DNA of 26,054 nucleotides from a virus: positions 1 to 26,054 of the IMG/VR virus record IMGVR_UViG_3300011115_000252; one strand, given 5' to 3'. Below are positions 8,641-14,829 of this stretch, piece by piece. The position numbers and the translations under genes were made by a program. The first letter of the stretch is position 1, and each line of letters starts with the position of its first letter. The notes under the pieces are model-generated. The model saw nothing but the letters and a program-made list of their open reading frames with translations. It searched no databases and was not told the origin of the DNA.

Positions 8641-9123
8641 ATGTTAAGTATTATTAGTGGACTACTAGGCTTTGCAACATCTGGTCTACCATCTGTGCTA
8701 AATTTTTTCCAACAAAAAGGTGACCAAGCACACGAACGTGAGATGGCTAAGCTACAGAATGAACAAGCTATGCGTATGGCAGAGGCTGGATTCGTAGCAC
8801 AAGAAAAGATTGAGGCTATCAAACTAGAGGAAGTCAATGCAGAAACCTATGCTCAAGAACGTGTAGCGCTTTATGACTATGCTAACAAAGAAGCAGAAGG
8901 CGCATCACAATGGATCATTAACTTACGTGCATCTGTTAGACCAGTGATTGCTTATGCCTTTATGTTTATCTTATTGTTTACAGACATCGTAGGTTTAATC
9001 TGGGCTATTAAGAGCAGTGGCTTTAGTCCAGAAGCTATGGAAGCTATATTCTCTACAGAAGAAATGGCTATCCTTGCATCAATAATTGGATTTTATTTTG
9101 GGTCAAGACGCTGGGGCAAATGA
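8641..9123 (+). CDS. Holin-like membrane protein (three-TM family)
   Basis: 160 residues. A hydrophobic N-terminal segment (MLSIISGLLGFATSGLPSVL) is followed by a long Glu/Lys/Ala-rich coiled coil (about 25-90) and two TM segments: about 99-122 (VRPVIAYAFMFILLFTDIVG) and about 137-157 (EEMAILASIIGFYFGSRRW). The closing GFYFGSR is typical of the three-TM holin family known from gene transfer agents and many phages. Its stop overlaps the lysozyme start (ATGA), which strongly supports a lysis cassette. It would form the inner-membrane lesion that releases the signal-less lysozyme. Confidence 0.85.
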   Translation: MLSIISGLLGFATSGLPSVLNFFQQKGDQAHEREMAKLQNEQAMRMAEAGFVAQEKIEAIKLEEVNAETYAQERVALYDYANKEAEGASQWIINLRASVRPVIAYAFMFILLFTDIVGLIWAIKSSGFSPEAMEAIFSTEEMAILASIIGFYFGSRRWGK

Positions 9124-9584
9124 GAATATCCGATCGTGGTATCAAACTTATTAAACATTTTGAAGGCGTGCGTTATAGGCCCTATCGTTGTGCTGCTGGG
9201 CTGTATACTGTGGGTGTGGGTCATCTTATTGGTGATGGTAAATCGTTGCCTACAGAGTGGAATAGAACTTTTACAGAGGATGAAGTAAATGCTTTACTCA
9301 GATCAGACATTGCTCGCTTCGAGCTTGGAGTATCTCGAATGTTATCTCAGGTGCGCGTTAAGCAATGTGTCTTTGATGTGTGTGTTAGCTTTAGCTTTAA
9401 TCATGGGCTTGGATTATTTCAAAGATCAACCTTCCGTCAAGAGATTATTAGAGGCAATGAAGAAGGTGCTGTCAATTCGCTTCTAAAGTATTGCAAAGCA
9501 CGTGTGAATGGCGTGCTAAAAGAAGTGCGTGGTTTGAAGTTAAGACGTGAAGCAGAAGCCAAGATGTTCCTTGCAAACTATTAA
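9120..9584 (+). CDS. Endolysin, GH24 lysozyme with an E-C-T catalytic triad
   Basis: 154 residues of T4-lysozyme type. KHFEGVRYRPYRCAAGLYTV contains the spacing E15-x8-C24-x5-T30, followed by GVGH, so the usual Asp is Cys, a natural variant known in phage lysozymes. Later features also fit: VSFSFNHGLG and the C-terminal GLKLRREAE. It cleaves peptidoglycan glycan strands. There is no signal peptide or N-terminal anchor, so it should wait in the cytoplasm for the holin encoded just upstream, with which it shares an ATGA overlap. Confidence 0.92.
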   Translation: MRISDRGIKLIKHFEGVRYRPYRCAAGLYTVGVGHLIGDGKSLPTEWNRTFTEDEVNALLRSDIARFELGVSRMLSQVRVKQCVFDVCVSFSFNHGLGLFQRSTFRQEIIRGNEEGAVNSLLKYCKARVNGVLKEVRGLKLRREAEAKMFLANY

Positions 9585-9598
9585 GTAATGTGATATCG

Positions 9599-9627
9599 TT
9601 TCGTAACTCCACTATGAGGATACGAAA
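9599..9627 (+). promoter_or_regulatory. Inverted repeat around the ribosome-binding site of the phosphoesterase gene
   Basis: TTTCGTA (9599-9605) and TACGAAA (9621-9627) are perfect 7-base complements. They flank a 15-base loop containing the Shine-Dalgarno GAGGA, and the second arm includes the A of the ATG at 9627. In RNA this could modulate initiation. It could also be an operator in DNA. No experimental basis. Confidence 0.4.
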
Positions 9628-10331
9628 TGAAATACAAATCAGTATTAGTCATCTCTGATCTACACATTCCCTATCACCATCCCGATGCATTCAACTTTCT
9701 TAAAGCGCTCAAGGCAAAATACAAACCAGATCTCGTTGTTAATATTGGTGACGAACTTGATATGCATGCGATGTCTATGCATGATTCTGACCCTGATCTA
9801 TTCTCTGCTGGCCATGAGTTGGCAGCATCTATTGCATACATTCAAACGCTAGAAAAGATATTCCCTAAGATGGTGATTGTGCATAGCAATCATTCATCTA
9901 TGTTATACAGACGTGCATTAAAACATGGTGTGCCTAAGGGTTATCTCAAAGACTACAATGACTTCCTAGGTGTAGGCAAAGGCTGGCAATGGGTAGAAGA
10001 TCATACGATTACTTTATCTGATGGCGCTCGTTGCTTCTTTACACATGGCTTATCTGCTGACGTGCTTAAGGTAGCCATGCAATACGGGATGAACACAGTG
10101 CAGGGCCACTACCATACCAAGTTTAGTATTGGATATTACTCTAACCCAGATGCATTAGTATGGGGTATGCAAGTAGGCTCGCTTATCAATCAGAAGTCTA
10201 TGGCATTTAATTATGCTAAGAACTTTAAGACTAGATTCATTGTCGGATGTGGCATGATACTCGATGGCCAACCTAAATTAATGCCAATGGTTCTTAACAC
10301 AAATGGTAAGTGGCATGGTAAACTTGTTTAG
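9627..10331 (+). CDS. Calcineurin-like metallophosphoesterase
   Basis: 234 residues with the five metal-binding blocks in order: D11-L-H13 (ISDLHIPYHH), G41-D42 (VVNIGDELD), N88-H89 (VHSNHS), H140 (FFTHGLS) and G160-H161-Y-H163 (VQGHYHTK). These assign a two-metal phosphoesterase. The substrate (nucleotide, DNA 3' phosphate, or other) cannot be told. Similar stand-alone enzymes are frequent in marine phages. GAGGA lies 7 bases upstream of the ATG, inside a small inverted repeat. It is the first gene after the lysis cassette. Confidence 0.88.
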   Translation: MKYKSVLVISDLHIPYHHPDAFNFLKALKAKYKPDLVVNIGDELDMHAMSMHDSDPDLFSAGHELAASIAYIQTLEKIFPKMVIVHSNHSSMLYRRALKHGVPKGYLKDYNDFLGVGKGWQWVEDHTITLSDGARCFFTHGLSADVLKVAMQYGMNTVQGHYHTKFSIGYYSNPDALVWGMQVGSLINQKSMAFNYAKNFKTRFIVGCGMILDGQPKLMPMVLNTNGKWHGKLV

Positions 10332-10531
10332 TGGAAAATCCAACATCAGAACAATTAGATATCTTAGATAAACTTATCGGTCGTAAGATTTGGGATATTG
10401 AAATCATAGAAGAAGAACCTCTTGCTATTCTTAGAATTTTTTTGACAGAAAACCAAGATGATTACATAGAGATTAATGCTGAATACATGCAAATGCTCTA
10501 CATCTCTCCAAAACCTAGCAAACTACACTAA
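10331..10531 (+). CDS. Small acidic protein of unknown function
   Basis: 66 residues from a GTG at 10331 that shares one base with the TAG of the phosphoesterase gene (TAGTG), suggesting coupled translation. The sequence is acidic (IEIIEEEPLAILRIF) with a predicted strand-helix mix and no membrane segment. I do not recognise it. It is the last rightward gene before the leftward block, so the two transcripts converge just downstream. Confidence 0.6.
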   Translation: MENPTSEQLDILDKLIGRKIWDIEIIEEEPLAILRIFLTENQDDYIEINAEYMQMLYISPKPSKLH

Positions 10532-10604
10532 AAAGTTAATACCCTAGCCTACCCTTGGCTACGATCGTGCGTTATAGAGCGATTGTGTAGGTCTCTCTTT
10601 ATAA

Positions 10605-10694
10605 TCAATGAGTTACGATAGTAATATCCACACATAGCAATAAAAAGATACACACGATACACACTAGCGTGACTAACTGTTCTTTATTCGTCAT
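10605..10694 (-). CDS. Tiny single-TM membrane peptide
   Basis: 29 residues: MTNKEQLV, then a hydrophobic helix (LVCIVCIFLLLCVDITIV). The start overlaps the end of the upstream 48-residue gene by 11 bases, a layout repeated elsewhere in this genome. It could be a small membrane effector or an accidental frame. Evidence is the hydrophobic pattern and the coupling only. The rest of the 10532-10604 gap holds no gene I can support. Confidence 0.4.
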   Translation of the reverse strand: MTNKEQLVTLVCIVCIFLLLCVDITIVTH

Positions 10695-10830
10695 ATCTTT
10701 CCCCTAATCCATGCTCATACTTAAATTCTTTGATGTCCATTTCATCTTCAATTAAATCATCGTAATTTTTTTGAAGTATTTTGACTGGCTTCTTGAGTGT
10801 TGCTGGTTTTAATTCTACATCATCATCCAT
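10684..10830 (-). CDS. Small charged protein of unknown function
   Basis: 48 residues, MDDDVELKPATLKK at the start and an acidic/basic helical body (NYDDLIEDEMDIKEF). It is supported by a strong ribosome-binding site (ACTAGGAGAATATT directly before the ATG) that overlaps the stop of the SleB-like gene, so it follows that gene in one transcript. No family recognised. It may be a regulatory or inhibitor peptide, but that is a guess. Confidence 0.6.
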   Translation of the reverse strand: MDDDVELKPATLKKPVKILQKNYDDLIEDEMDIKEFKYEHGLGERYDE

Positions 10831-10839
10831 AATATTCTC

Positions 10840-11193
10840 CTAGTAAAATATATGATTGTTAATAATAGTTCTTGGCTTCATGCCCCATTGATTGTTCAAG
10901 TCAATATGATGAAAGTAACTAGCGCCTTTGCTAGTATCTTTGATCTCTTGCTTGATAATTTTTTGGGATAATTCTATGAAGGGTTTGAGTGTGCCATATG
11001 AGGGAATAACTTTAGTCTTGGTAGTCCATTCAAATTGATTTCTTTTGAAGGTCTCCGAGCATATATTCTTCTGGTCAAAGTCTGCTCTCCGATAAAGCAC
11101 GTATCCCACTGCCACTTGGCCAGGGATTGGTTCACCCCTAGCCTCATGGAACATGGTCAAACTCATACACATCACTGCTGCAACGTCTAACAT
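10840..11193 (-). CDS. Cell wall hydrolase of SleB type
   Basis: 117 residues. The N-terminal half carries the SleB/CwlJ catalytic region, MFHEARGEPIPGQVAVGYV (E17 and E21), followed by VLYRRAD. The C-terminal half has the family pattern GASYFHH...W and the ending NNHIFY. Family members cleave peptidoglycan (amidase or transglycosylase). It has no signal peptide. It is transcribed away from the main lysis cassette, next to pqqA and divergent from it, so it is a second wall enzyme with a likely different time of expression. AAAGGAG precedes the ATG by a few bases. Confidence 0.85.
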   Translation of the reverse strand: MLDVAAVMCMSLTMFHEARGEPIPGQVAVGYVLYRRADFDQKNICSETFKRNQFEWTTKTKVIPSYGTLKPFIELSQKIIKQEIKDTSKGASYFHHIDLNNQWGMKPRTIINNHIFY

Positions 11194-11284
11194 AAAGTCT
11201 CCTTTGCTTAGGTAGCTTTCATGGTTATCCGTATATACTTTCTATATACTTTAGGCATAATGAACTCACGAAAGGAGAACTACT
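11194..11284. promoter_or_regulatory. Divergent control region between the SleB-like gene and pqqA
   Basis: 91 bases without a gene. It contains two copies of TATATACTTT at 11232-11241 and 11243-11252, exactly 11 bases apart (one helix turn). Each holds a TATACT that could be a -10 element. A CATAAT lies at 11256-11261. No good -35 was found for either direction. Ribosome-binding sites AAAGGAG face both genes. A copy of the repeated box (CTTTCATGGTT, 11216-11226) lies here too. The repeats may be operators. Confidence 0.45.
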
Positions 11285-11356
11285 ATGTGGACAACACCAG
11301 CAGCTACTGAAATGCGTTTTGGCTTTGAAGTTACAATGTATGTAATGAATAAGTAA
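11285..11356 (+). CDS. pqqA: PqqA: precursor peptide of the cofactor PQQ
   Basis: 23 residues: MWTTPA at the start and EMRFGFEVTMY in the second half. The invariant Glu15 and Tyr19 of the E-V-T-x-Y core sit at the positions and total length typical of PqqA. These two side chains become PQQ after PqqE (with PqqD) joins them and PqqB, PqqC and a protease finish the cofactor. AAAGGAG lies 7 bases before the ATG. The gene is alone on the + strand between leftward genes, with a terminator-like hairpin downstream, the mark of a separately expressed cargo gene. No PqqB-E gene is present, so host enzymes would be needed. Its 3' end overlaps the end of the opposing small membrane protein gene by 26 bases. 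Confidence 0.88.
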   Translation: MWTTPAATEMRFGFEVTMYVMNK

Positions 11357-11531
11357 TCCAAGCATACACAGAGAAGGCAATGCCTACGGAGACTTTAGTA
11401 GCTCTCCATATGCGTTGCCTTTTCTCTTTGGGTGACTCTAATGTCACCTCGTATTCATAGCCATTGATCTCTTTAAATGAGCGTGGGAAACGCCATTCAA
11501 AAGCATTAAAGTTAGTTTTGTATTGTTTCAT
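11331..11531 (-). CDS. Small membrane protein of unknown function
   Basis: 66 residues: a polar N-terminal part (NAFEWRFPRSFKEINGYEY), a basic stretch (KEKRQRIWRATK) and a hydrophobic C-terminus (VSVGIAFSVYAWITY). AAAGGA stands upstream of the ATG. The start overlaps the end of the ERF gene by 20 bases, so it is coupled to the recombination genes. Its last codons overlap pqqA on the other strand, and the pqqA terminator-like hairpin lies within it. Family unknown. Confidence 0.6.
   Translation of the reverse strand: MKQYKTNFNAFEWRFPRSFKEINGYEYEVTLESPKEKRQRIWRATKVSVGIAFSVYAWITYSLHTL
11374..11430 (+). terminator. Two-tier hairpin terminator downstream of pqqA
   Basis: Outer stem AAGGCAATGC (11374-11383) pairs with GCGTTGCCTT (11412-11421), 10 pairs with one G-U. 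Inner stem GGAGA (11388-11392) pairs with TCTCC (11403-11407). The + strand continues TTCTCTTTG, so it looks like an intrinsic terminator starting 18 bases after the pqqA stop. It lies within the coding sequence of the opposing small gene, which makes chance less likely but not excluded. Confidence 0.6.
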
Positions 11532-12252
11532 TTGGTTTTCCTTTCACATTGTTGATGCGAGTGGCTTGCTTGCCTATGTATTGCATCTTTACTGTTACTG
11601 GTAAGCGGTTTAGTGTAGGCTGGTTAGCTTCTACTAATGCTTTTAGTTTCGATATCTTATCCTCTGGATTAAGGCTAGAATTAACTAGCTGTTCAGAAAT
11701 TTCATCAAACTTTGCTTGCCATGTCAAGACATCTGTGAGTTCTAATGGGTCTTTGCCTGGAATATAGAAGGTAAATCCATTAGTTTGTTGCTTTTTTACA
11801 ACACTGCCAGCTCTTTCTGTGGCTAAATTGCCATCATCATCCTCTGGGGCTATGCCACAAGTAGCCATAAGGCTATATCTACGGGCATATGTCAGAGCTG
11901 AACCATATCCTTGTGGATCTTGCTTAGGTGCTGGCACATGTAAGATACCACCAGTTAAAGTCTCACCACTTTCATGGATTAATATGGTTTCAATCTTGAC
12001 ACCATTCTCACAATCATGAGTGGTTTGTATCAAGGCAATGCCATTATTATTGAGTGCATCTAAGACAGCTTCAATACATCCATCTAAAGACACATACTTA
12101 GATCTAAAGTGTGGATTGGTTGATGTTTTTAATGCTGGTGCAAACTCTTTCTGTGCCTTAACAAAGGCTGTTGCTATAGTTTTCATACTTTTCTCCTGTT
12201 GTTGTTGTAATTCACTCATAACTTCTACTTCAAAACGATCTTGGTCATTCAT
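11512..12252 (-). CDS. erf: ERF-family single-strand annealing protein
   Basis: 246 residues from the ATG at 12252, which has AAGGAGG about 7 bases upstream; an alternative start 7 codons earlier is less likely. Family motifs: FAPALKTSTNPHFRSKYVSL near the N-terminus, HESGETLTGG, then the hallmark GYGSALTYARRYSL and EDDDGN. ERF/Sak-type proteins pair complementary single strands for recombination and can circularise phage genomes. It neighbours the YqaJ-type exonuclease, its usual partner. The C-terminal third is a less conserved, charged extension. Confidence 0.9.
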   Translation of the reverse strand: MNDQDRFEVEVMSELQQQQEKSMKTIATAFVKAQKEFAPALKTSTNPHFRSKYVSLDGCIEAVLDALNNNGIALIQTTHDCENGVKIETILIHESGETLTGGILHVPAPKQDPQGYGSALTYARRYSLMATCGIAPEDDDGNLATERAGSVVKKQQTNGFTFYIPGKDPLELTDVLTWQAKFDEISEQLVNSSLNPEDKISKLKALVEANQPTLNRLPVTVKMQYIGKQATRINNVKGKPNETIQN

Positions 12253-12793
12253 ACATATCCTCCTTGACCTCATTCAAACCTACTGAAAAATCAAACAAAT
12301 GCATAGGCAAGAGCTTACTGAATGGAACATAGTGGCATCTATAGCCAGCATCCCCACCTAGTTTAGATCCAAAGTCCTTGAGCGGAGCTTCGTCTACTTG
12401 CTCATGCACTGCATAGCCTACTAATATTGCTTTCATTCCAGAGGTAATTGCTTTTGTTTCTCTTGGAACATCAATCAATATCTGCACATAAAAGTCTGGC
12501 TTTCTTTTACGAGCGTAATCTTCTCTTACAAGTAAGTGTAAATTATCTTGATAAGGATGAGCGCTTGTCTTGATCTCTATCTTATTAAAGAAATCAACCT
12601 TGCCTTTTGTGTTATACATATCATGAAGTTTCCAATCTTTTAAATACCACTTGGCAAATACTAACTCGCCAACCAATCCTAAGACTGTATCATAAGGTGA
12701 TGCCTTCGTTCTATTAACTTCCGTATACTTAGATGCTATTGTTGCTGCATCCAACATCTCTTGATCGATGTAAGTATAAGGTTGCCTTATCAT
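12245..12793 (-). CDS. PD-(D/E)XK nuclease-like protein
   Basis: 182 residues. GLVGELVFAKWYL gives the early Glu, and GKVDFFNKIEIKTS gives the D...E-x-K core (D and IEIK) of the PD-(D/E)XK fold. HLLVREDYARKRKPDFYVQIL fits the following strand-helix and matches restriction- or resolvase-like members of that fold. It lies between YqaJ exonuclease and ERF, with a 4-base start overlap with the former and an 8-base overlap with the latter. A role in DNA processing is probable; the exact substrate is not known. A non-catalytic relative is possible. Confidence 0.65.
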   Translation of the reverse strand: MIRQPYTYIDQEMLDAATIASKYTEVNRTKASPYDTVLGLVGELVFAKWYLKDWKLHDMYNTKGKVDFFNKIEIKTSAHPYQDNLHLLVREDYARKRKPDFYVQILIDVPRETKAITSGMKAILVGYAVHEQVDEAPLKDFGSKLGGDAGYRCHYVPFSKLLPMHLFDFSVGLNEVKEDMYE

Positions 12794-13746
12794 ATACGAT
12801 CCTTGATAGATAGTTTAGATTGTCTAATGACATACGCTTCTTTAGCTGGCACAGTTTTTGCTGGCTGTGCTTTATATTGACGCATAGGCCACGATATTTT
12901 GTAACGACCCGCATTACACACTTCTGCATCACGCATTTGCTCCATGATGTTGATCTGTAAGCGATCAATCTGATTCTCTAACTCCATGATTTGCTCACGA
13001 ATTGTAATGATCTTCTCAGCTTGTAGCTCAACTTCGGGTAACTCAATCGCACTCTTTTCCGCACGATCAAACACACGACTGGCTTCAAAAGAATTGTCAA
13101 GCGGATACCAATCTATTTCTTCATTAGATTTATACTTATCTAACTTAGCTTGGAATTCCTCAACAGCTTGATGAATCATATTGACTTGATCTTCATCACG
13201 CTCATACAAGAAAATACGAAGTGTTGTGCCACGATACAGCACGCATAGCGCACCCCACTTGGCTTTCATAATATCCATCTGTCCTTGCAACTGAATGACA
13301 CAACGATAAACAGCTGGGGTATCTTCGACATCCTGTGCTGTAAGCTTGGCCTCTAATATACCTAATCCATCTAACTTGATAGGCTTAGTGCCATCATTCA
13401 TCACATAAATGCCATTACCAACATCGGTGAATATTTCATTCCCGACACCCTGAGCAGTGCCATCAAGCGAGCAAGCCAGTGGAATGCTGTCATGGAAATA
13501 GGGCTGATCGTGATCGAGGTTATCAATCTCACAGCCTAATCTTTTAACAGCTTCGGATAGGATTAACTTCTCTGTAAGATTGCCCCATATCATTGGCTCA
13601 TTCTCAATAAACTCTGGCTCGATGCCTTGATAGTATTCAATGCTTTGTTTTAATTCATCATTCGGCGTTCTAAACTTGCTAAAACCTAACAAGGCTGGAA
13701 GCCTTGAGCATGACATCATGTCATTCGGAGTCAGTTTCCCCACCAT
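12790..13746 (-). CDS. YqaJ-type viral exonuclease
   Basis: 318 residues. SRLPALLGFSKF and MIWGNLTEKLIL (early Glu) open the domain. IPLACSLDGTAQG (Asp), LGILEAKLTAQD (E-x-K) and VIQLQGQMDIMKA (Q-x-Q) give the lambda-exonuclease/YqaJ catalytic order. A C-terminal coiled coil (ITIREQIMELENQIDRLQIN) extends it, as in many phage versions. It would resect double-stranded ends to feed the ERF annealing protein. It starts inside the end of the recombinase gene (26-base overlap). AAAGAGAG is upstream. Confidence 0.88.
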   Translation of the reverse strand: MVGKLTPNDMMSCSRLPALLGFSKFRTPNDELKQSIEYYQGIEPEFIENEPMIWGNLTEKLILSEAVKRLGCEIDNLDHDQPYFHDSIPLACSLDGTAQGVGNEIFTDVGNGIYVMNDGTKPIKLDGLGILEAKLTAQDVEDTPAVYRCVIQLQGQMDIMKAKWGALCVLYRGTTLRIFLYERDEDQVNMIHQAVEEFQAKLDKYKSNEEIDWYPLDNSFEASRVFDRAEKSAIELPEVELQAEKIITIREQIMELENQIDRLQINIMEQMRDAEVCNAGRYKISWPMRQYKAQPAKTVPAKEAYVIRQSKLSIKDRI

Positions 13747-14422
13747 ATTTTCTCTCTCTTTCTTTAATTGTATTGAAATACCATTGAACGTTAGAGCCTG
13801 TCCATTGGCGGTTAAGATAAGTCTTGATACCTAACTCATTGAGCTTCTTTGCAATGCCAACACATGTAGGCTTATCCGCCTGTTGTATTGCAATATCCAC
13901 CCATTGTTTAATGCTTAAAGCGTATTGTGCTGTGTGATAAGCGCGTCTATTGCCTCCAGCTGTGCCAATCTCTTTGAGTTTATCTCTAGGCGCTCCGAGC
14001 TGGATGCCTCTAGCTTTGGCAGCTCTCAAAGCGTTTTTAGTATTGATCGAGATTTGCCGCCTTGTTTCCTCGTTTAATACAGCTCGAATATGCAATTCGA
14101 AAATACTTGCTTTGGGGGTTTCAGCGATGACCAATGGAACCTTCTTTTCCAATAGCTCAGACATGAGATGAACAGAACGCGTTAATCTACACTGTTTAGC
14201 TACCAATAGGAATTGATCTTTTTCAAAATCTAAAAGTGCAAGCGCCTTGAGCAGCTCAGGCCTATGATTATGAGAGCCGCTCTCGATGTCGGTAAACTCG
14301 GCCACGATCTCAGCGCCTTCCGCTCGGGCGTAGGCGTAGCATATTTGCTGCTGCGCCTCTAAACCTAGCCCGCTTTCACCTTGCTTATCCGTAGACACGC
14401 GATAATAAGCTATAAATTTCAT
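13721..14422 (-). CDS. Serine recombinase (resolvase/invertase type)
   Basis: 233 residues. The N-terminal catalytic domain starts MKFIAYYRVSTDKQG, with R8 and the nucleophile S10. It includes LGLEAQQQ, SGSHNHRPELLKAL and VAKQCRLTRS, and a long helix region with NTKNALRAAKARGIQLGAPR. The C-terminus has a short DNA-binding part (IAKKLNELGIKTYLNRQW) without the large Cys-rich domain of integrases. It may integrate, invert or resolve DNA. No attachment site could be identified. A repeated-box leader (14429-14440) supplies AAAGG before the ATG. Confidence 0.85.
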   Translation of the reverse strand: MKFIAYYRVSTDKQGESGLGLEAQQQICYAYARAEGAEIVAEFTDIESGSHNHRPELLKALALLDFEKDQFLLVAKQCRLTRSVHLMSELLEKKVPLVIAETPKASIFELHIRAVLNEETRRQISINTKNALRAAKARGIQLGAPRDKLKEIGTAGGNRRAYHTAQYALSIKQWVDIAIQQADKPTCVGIAKKLNELGIKTYLNRQWTGSNVQWYFNTIKERERKYGGETDSE

Positions 14423-14446
14423 ATATAACCTTTCATGGTTTAAAGT

Positions 14447-14653
14447 TTAGTCTTGAAAATCTATTGCATTTTTAACAGCATATTCAATCAAGTTATATAA
14501 TTCCTCGCCGTATTCTGTATTGCGAGTGCCGTCTTGATTATCTGGATCATGCTCAATGCATTTTTTAGCAATGCCAAAATGATCTACAATCTCAAAATAA
14601 ACTTCCTGAGTGATATTGCATACTTGATCTAATTCTAAAATGTTGATACTCAT
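14447..14653 (-). CDS. Small acidic protein of unknown function
   Basis: 68 residues, acidic and probably helical (VYFEIVDHFGIAKKCIEHD, YGEELYNLIEYAV). It has a strong upstream signal, the repeated box with AAAGG 8 bases before the ATG, which supports reality. It lies between the serine recombinase and a 28-residue membrane peptide in the leftward operon. I do not recognise the family. Confidence 0.55.
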   Translation of the reverse strand: MSINILELDQVCNITQEVYFEIVDHFGIAKKCIEHDPDNQDGTRNTEYGEELYNLIEYAVKNAIDFQD

Positions 14654-14691
14654 TATTAATACCTTTCATGGTTTCGGCCAAAGTTAGCCCC

Positions 14692-14717
14692 TTAAAGCCC
14701 CTATAAAGAGGCTTTAA
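14692..14717 (-). other. Intergenic stem-loop in the leftward operon
   Basis: TTAAAGCC (14692-14699) and GGCTTTAA (14710-14717) pair perfectly over 8 bases with a 10-base loop, between the 28-residue peptide gene and the 68-residue gene. There is no U-tract on the minus strand, so it looks more like a processing or stability element than a terminator. Confidence 0.5.
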
Positions 14718-14726
14718 AAGATAACT

Positions 14727-14813
14727 CTAGAATGCTAGGAATAGAATGAGCCAACAATAAGCGCTTATAAATCCTAATACTAGCCAAATAAAGTGTTTTA
14801 ATAAGTTAGTCAT
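14727..14813 (-). CDS. Tiny single-TM membrane peptide
   Basis: 28 residues: MTNLLKHF, then a hydrophobic helix (IWLVLGFISAYCWLILFLAF). The repeated box variant AACCACGAAAGG (14820-14831) provides AAAGG 6 bases before the ATG and overlaps the stop of the upstream 289-residue gene. The box supports translation. The function is unknown; single-TM phage peptides of this size often act on host membranes, but nothing here shows that. Confidence 0.55.
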   Translation of the reverse strand: MTNLLKHFIWLVLGFISAYCWLILFLAF

Positions 14814-14829
14814 AATGTGCCTTTCGTGG

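Noticed and set aside
10532-10604. A weak hairpin (ACGATCG with CGATTGT) between the convergent transcripts.
   Set aside because: The stem is imperfect with a 12-base loop and no T-tract on either strand, so it is not called a terminator.
13721-14422. Evidence for lysogeny from the serine recombinase.
   Set aside because: No attachment site, excisionase or clear repressor was found, and small serine recombinases also act as resolvases or invertases. Temperate lifestyle is left open.
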